64,000 nucleotides of DNA from an uncultured Clostridium sp. (GTDB taxonomy: Bacteria > Bacillota > Clostridia > Clostridiales > Clostridiaceae): contig NZ_CAMQZG010000005.1 in NCBI RefSeq assembly GCF_947039605.1, positions 31,141 to 95,140 of the forward strand, given 5' to 3'. A program made the translations under genes and the position numbers. Below the pieces are notes generated by a model. It was given only the letters and a program-made list of their open reading frames with translations. It was not told the DNA's origin and ran no database searches. The number at the start of each line of letters is the position of its first letter. Position 1 is the stretch's first letter. Positions 61,016-64,000 of the stretch are shown in pieces.

Positions 61016-61560
61016 CGGGGTTTAAAACCACCGTCTTTAGACGGTATCAGCTTCTAGCCTTTTAGAAAGTGAAAAACATGACCATACTAATAAAAAAGGA
61101 AGTGATTAGTATGGAGGAATATAATAAAGGCAGTCATACAGTTCATGATATAAAGTATCATACTTATATGGGTAACAAAATATAGATATAAAGTTTTGAA
61201 TAAACATATATCGGGCAGATTAAGAGAATTAATACGACAAAGTTGCGAGGTTCGAAATATTACAATTATTATGAGGTAGCATAGGGAAAGATCACGTGCA
61301 TATGCTAATAAGATGTAATCCTAGCATTGCACCCAGTAAGATTGTCCAATATCTAAAAGGAAGATCATCAAGATTGATACAAGATGATCTTCCTGAATTA
61401 AAAAAGAGATATTGGCGTCAACACTTGTGGGCAAGAGGATATTTTTGTGCAACAGTAGGAAGCGTAACGGAAGGAACAATAAAAAAATATATAGAAAACC
61501 AAGAAGCTAGTGAAGAAAAAATGTATCTAAAATAGAAGATTGAGTTTTAGTCATGCTCTT
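61016..61560 (+). mobile_element. Degraded IS200/IS605-type element
   Basis: At the left side a hairpin (ACCGTCTTTAGACGGT, 61029-61044) resembles the subterminal hairpins of IS200/IS605 ends. The transposase gene follows (next entry). Target sites and the right end cannot be fixed by eye. Confidence 0.55.
61111..61535 (+). pseudogene. IS200-like Y1 transposase, frameshifted
   Basis: The gene is spread over three frames. MEEYNKGSHTVHDIKYHTYM ends early at a TAG; WVTKYRYKVLNKHISGRLRE continues in another frame; and the last frame holds the HUH motif (KDHVHMLIRC), HLWARGYFCATVG and the catalytic Tyr region KKYIENQEAS. The order matches IS200 TnpA, but two frameshifts and stops inactivate it. 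Confidence 0.8.
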
Positions 61561-61622
61561 TAGGTTGCTTTAGCAAATGTCCTTTAGAAGGATTAATCCT
61601 TAAAGAGTAGAGACTTTCATTC

Positions 61623-61795
61623 TCAGGTATTTATACCTAAAAATTCCTCATAAACAACTTTGTAATCCAAAATATTTTTTGAAGACAAAATATCCATTTC
61701 TTCAGTAGCTCCGTTAGTAAGAGTATATAAGATTTTATTTACTTTTAATCTTATAGCTATAATAGTGCATTTTAACTTGAATAATTTTACAGTTA
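61623..61795 (-). pseudogene. Transposase C-terminal fragment (possibly IS4 type)
   Basis: A frame open for about 50 residues reads IRLKVNKILYTLTNGATEEM, DILSSKNILDYKVVYEEFLG and then stops. It resembles the region of IS4-type transposases before the catalytic Glu. It has no start and no continuation. Confidence 0.35.
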
Positions 61796-61808
61796 TATAT
61801 AATTCCTC

Positions 61809-63011
61809 TTAAGCTATCTTTAATAATTTTAAAATTTCGGTTAACGAAACTCCATTTTTAGTTGCATTAAAGATAGTTTGTACCCTTTCTTTTTCTAATT
61901 CATTTTTTACTTTTTTGAATCCAACATTAAAATGATTTAGAAATTTAGATTTTAATTTGCAATAGGTATAGTTTAAAAGCATTATCAATAAATAACGTTT
62001 GATAGCTTTTGTTTTTCGTACTTGATATCCATTTAAACCAAGTTTAGCATTACACTCTCTAAAAAAAGGTTCTATATCCCAACGTAAATTATAGTGATTT
62101 AAAATATCTGAAATTGAAAGGTTAGGATCTAATGAAATAAATGCTTTTAAGGTAGATTTTTCATAGAAAGAATCTACTGGGTAACTTAAAACTATAGTTA
62201 TATTCTTTCTATCACGTAAATTACCTACGTATTTATAAACGTAATAGTCTTTCTTTCTGACTGTGACTAGGTCAAAAGAATCTAGTGGTAATGTTTTCGC
62301 AAACATAGAAGCTTTTATTCCAAGTTTGCTATGATTTTTAGGATATAATACCCTATTAGTTTTTATAGCTCCTACATAATTATTTCTTTCATTAGATATT
62401 GTTGCATCAAAAATAGCTTTTGAACTATACCAACTATCAGCAAGAACAATAAGTTTATTTAGTTTTTTCGATAATGCATTTATTAGAGATTTAGCAAGTT
62501 TTATTTTACTCATAGTTTCTTTATCATAAACATCTACTGAGTAAGGTAACGTAAGTCCATTGCATGATAATAAACTTACTATTATTTGATGTCCATAAAC
62601 TGTTTTACCTTCTAAATGAGAATAAGCATATTTACAATTTTCTATTGGATTTTTAGCCTGTGACGAAGGCTTAGTCTTTTTAGAAATTGTATCATCAATT
62701 ATAAAATATACAGGTTCTTTCGATTTCTCAGATCTTTCAATCATAGTATTTATAACATTTCTTTTCATTGAAGTAGTTATAAGATTTTCATCCCAAGAAC
62801 TATTTGATAGAAATCTTCCTATACTTGTCCTATGAGAAAAAGAAGATTCTGATATTTGAGATATTTTACCGTTATACCCATTTGTAATCATGCCAGTTAA
62901 TATTGTTTGCAAGTTTTTAAGTTGTGGCTTAGTTAAATAAAAATCACATTTTAAATCATTTAAAAATTTGTCTATTGATAAGTCTTTTGATATAATAAAT
63001 TCTTGAAACAT
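61809..63011 (-). CDS. IS701/IS4-superfamily transposase, apparently full length
   Basis: The product has 400 residues with a complete DDE core: YFIIDDTISKK (first Asp), LADSWYSSKAI (second Asp) and RWDIEPFFRECNAKLGLNGY (Glu). The N-terminal helical domain (FSHRTSIGRFLSNSSWDENL) is as in IS701-type DDE transposases. No frameshift is seen. Terminal inverted repeats could not be identified by eye, so element boundaries are unknown. It is the only intact transposase in the window. Confidence 0.85.
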   Translation of the reverse strand: MFQEFIISKDLSIDKFLNDLKCDFYLTKPQLKNLQTILTGMITNGYNGKISQISESSFSHRTSIGRFLSNSSWDENLITTSMKRNVINTMIERSEKSKEPVYFIIDDTISKKTKPSSQAKNPIENCKYAYSHLEGKTVYGHQIIVSLLSCNGLTLPYSVDVYDKETMSKIKLAKSLINALSKKLNKLIVLADSWYSSKAIFDATISNERNNYVGAIKTNRVLYPKNHSKLGIKASMFAKTLPLDSFDLVTVRKKDYYVYKYVGNLRDRKNITIVLSYPVDSFYEKSTLKAFISLDPNLSISDILNHYNLRWDIEPFFRECNAKLGLNGYQVRKTKAIKRYLLIMLLNYTYCKLKSKFLNHFNVGFKKVKNELEKERVQTIFNATKNGVSLTEILKLLKIA

Positions 63012-63102
63012 TCGTAAATAACTCCTTTGTTCGATTTTGAGTAGGAACTTAATTATAACAAGGATTTACTATGAATGTTTTTTATTTTATATAATTATAA
63101 AA

Positions 63103-63708
63103 TTATTCAAGTATTTTTGCACTATTATAGCTTATAGCATACAAAGTATTATTATCTTCTAAAAGTTCATATAATTTAGGGGTTGCGAATCCACTATTTG
63201 CTCTTACAATTCTTGTTAGTTTTTCATATTTATTTTTATATTTGTATAGTATAAGTCCAATAAAGTTAACCACATTTCTAGATGTATAAATATTTCCAAC
63301 CCTAAGTTTAGCTTTTATAAAATCTCCCCTTAAACCATCAAATGCAACTAAGAGATGAAAACCATTAGCAGAATAATGTGAATTATACTTTGCTCCGTAT
63401 TGATTTCCATAAGTAGCATAATTAGTAGAGTCTAAATCAAGTGAAATATGTTTTGGCATTTCGATAGAATAAATAATATCAGTAAGTTTTTCATTTATCT
63501 TTTCAAATTGCTTTATAGTTTCAATACTTAATCTATCGCTAAACCCTATTTTCTTATCAAATTCTTTATATAATAAAAGTTCAGCATCAGATCTTAAATC
63601 ACCACCATCAAAATTTAATTTTATATTTTTGTTGAAATTTAATTGTTTTCCGAATAAACTATTTATAGAAGATTCTCCTTTGTGTTTTGTTTTTGCGCAA
63701 ATTAACAC
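63103..63708 (-). pseudogene. IS1380-family transposase, C-terminally truncated
   Basis: The 201 residues cover the first half of an IS1380 transposase: LNFDGGDLRSDAELLLYKEF, ISLDLDSTNYATYGNQYGAK (first catalytic Asp) and RANSGFATPKLYELLE. In the last block the normal second Asp (RADSGF) is Asn. The Glu-containing C-terminal half is missing. It is therefore inactive on two counts. Confidence 0.8.
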
Positions 63709-63883
63709 TATCGAAGTTGAATCTTTTTTTCTATCTTTTTTATCACTTTTTAGATGAAAATTTAGAATTACGAAAAGATAGTCGCAGGGCCGTATTAGAT
63801 ATGGCTCTTATTTTTTTATGAATTATTCAGGAAAAAGGTTTAAAATGGTTGAAAAAAAATTGTGGTTAATTATGAAAAAAGTG

Positions 63884-64000
63884 TTGACTTATATTTTTGT
63901 AGGTGATATAATATAAAAATTGTATAAAATAAAACAACAAAAAAATATAAGGTCTTTGAAAATTAAACAGAAGAAATTAAGTAAACCAGCAATTCTTTTT
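63884..64000 (+). promoter_or_regulatory. rRNA operon promoter and leader, running off the window
   Basis: TTGACT (63884-63889), a 17-base spacer and TATAAT (63907-63912) form a strong promoter. The following leader contains GGTCTTTGAAAATTAAACAG, the antitermination/processing leader that precedes 16S rRNA in clostridia. The 16S gene itself should begin just beyond base 64000; it is not in the window. Confidence 0.75.

Overview
The window comes from a low-GC, spore-forming Firmicute, most probably Clostridium sensu stricto. The base composition is very AT-rich and AGGAGG ribosome binding sites are strong. The sporulation genes bofA and ytaF are present, as is the dnaX-ybaB-recR-yaaL-bofA gene order and a large Firmicute-type SRP RNA. 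The last 120 bases look like the promoter and leader of an rRNA operon, running off the end of the window.

Layout. 1-6 kb: the end of an unrecognised gene, a MerR regulator, an MFS transporter and an FtsX/LolD-type ABC exporter behind a MerR-type promoter. 6-18 kb: a secreted six-SH3 protein, ytaF, sbcDC, a DegV protein, tRNA-Arg(ACG), idi, an orphan CARF-nuclease of the Card1/DUF1887 type, and psd. 18-29 kb: tRNA-Arg(CCU), a CNNM/CorC protein, tadA, several small or broken membrane and secreted genes, a zinc-limitation-like cluster (two COG0523 GTPases, UPF0718 permease, DUF1980 protein), a YeiH transporter and an AgrA-like regulator whose receiver has lost its phospho-site. 29-33 kb: a highly structured intergenic region, tRNA-Ser(GGA), SRP RNA, a DHA2 drug exporter behind a second MerR-type promoter, and a ribbon-helix-helix (RHH) plus BRO-N gene pair surrounded by hairpin repeats.

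33-51 kb is mostly housekeeping: folA, the dnaX-recR-bofA cluster, a serine-biosynthesis operon (aminotransferase, serA, DUF1015), mtn, a second RHH plus BRO-N pair, a CPBP protease, tcdA, an MFS transporter, a GNAT protein and tandem deoxynucleoside kinases. 51-56 kb is one giant Ig-like repeat gene on the minus strand, interrupted by a single in-frame TGA. 56-60.5 kb is a glucose-type PTS regulon: GlcT antiterminator, EIIA, and an EIIC protein with two EIIB domains, with terminator/antiterminator leaders in front of both transport genes. 60.5-63.7 kb is a graveyard of insertion sequences (IS30, IS200, IS4-like, IS701-like and IS1380 pieces) lying in front of the rRNA leader.

The observations most worth following are: (i) the duplicated RHH/BRO-N module with hairpin arrays; (ii) the CARF-nuclease with no CRISPR system in view; (iii) the in-frame TGA in the giant repeat gene; (iv) the nested inverted repeats at 29.0-29.4 kb; (v) the AgrA-like pseudo-receiver; (vi) a hairpin exposing an anti-Shine-Dalgarno loop at 16.1 kb. 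All family assignments come from reading motifs by eye; no database search was run.
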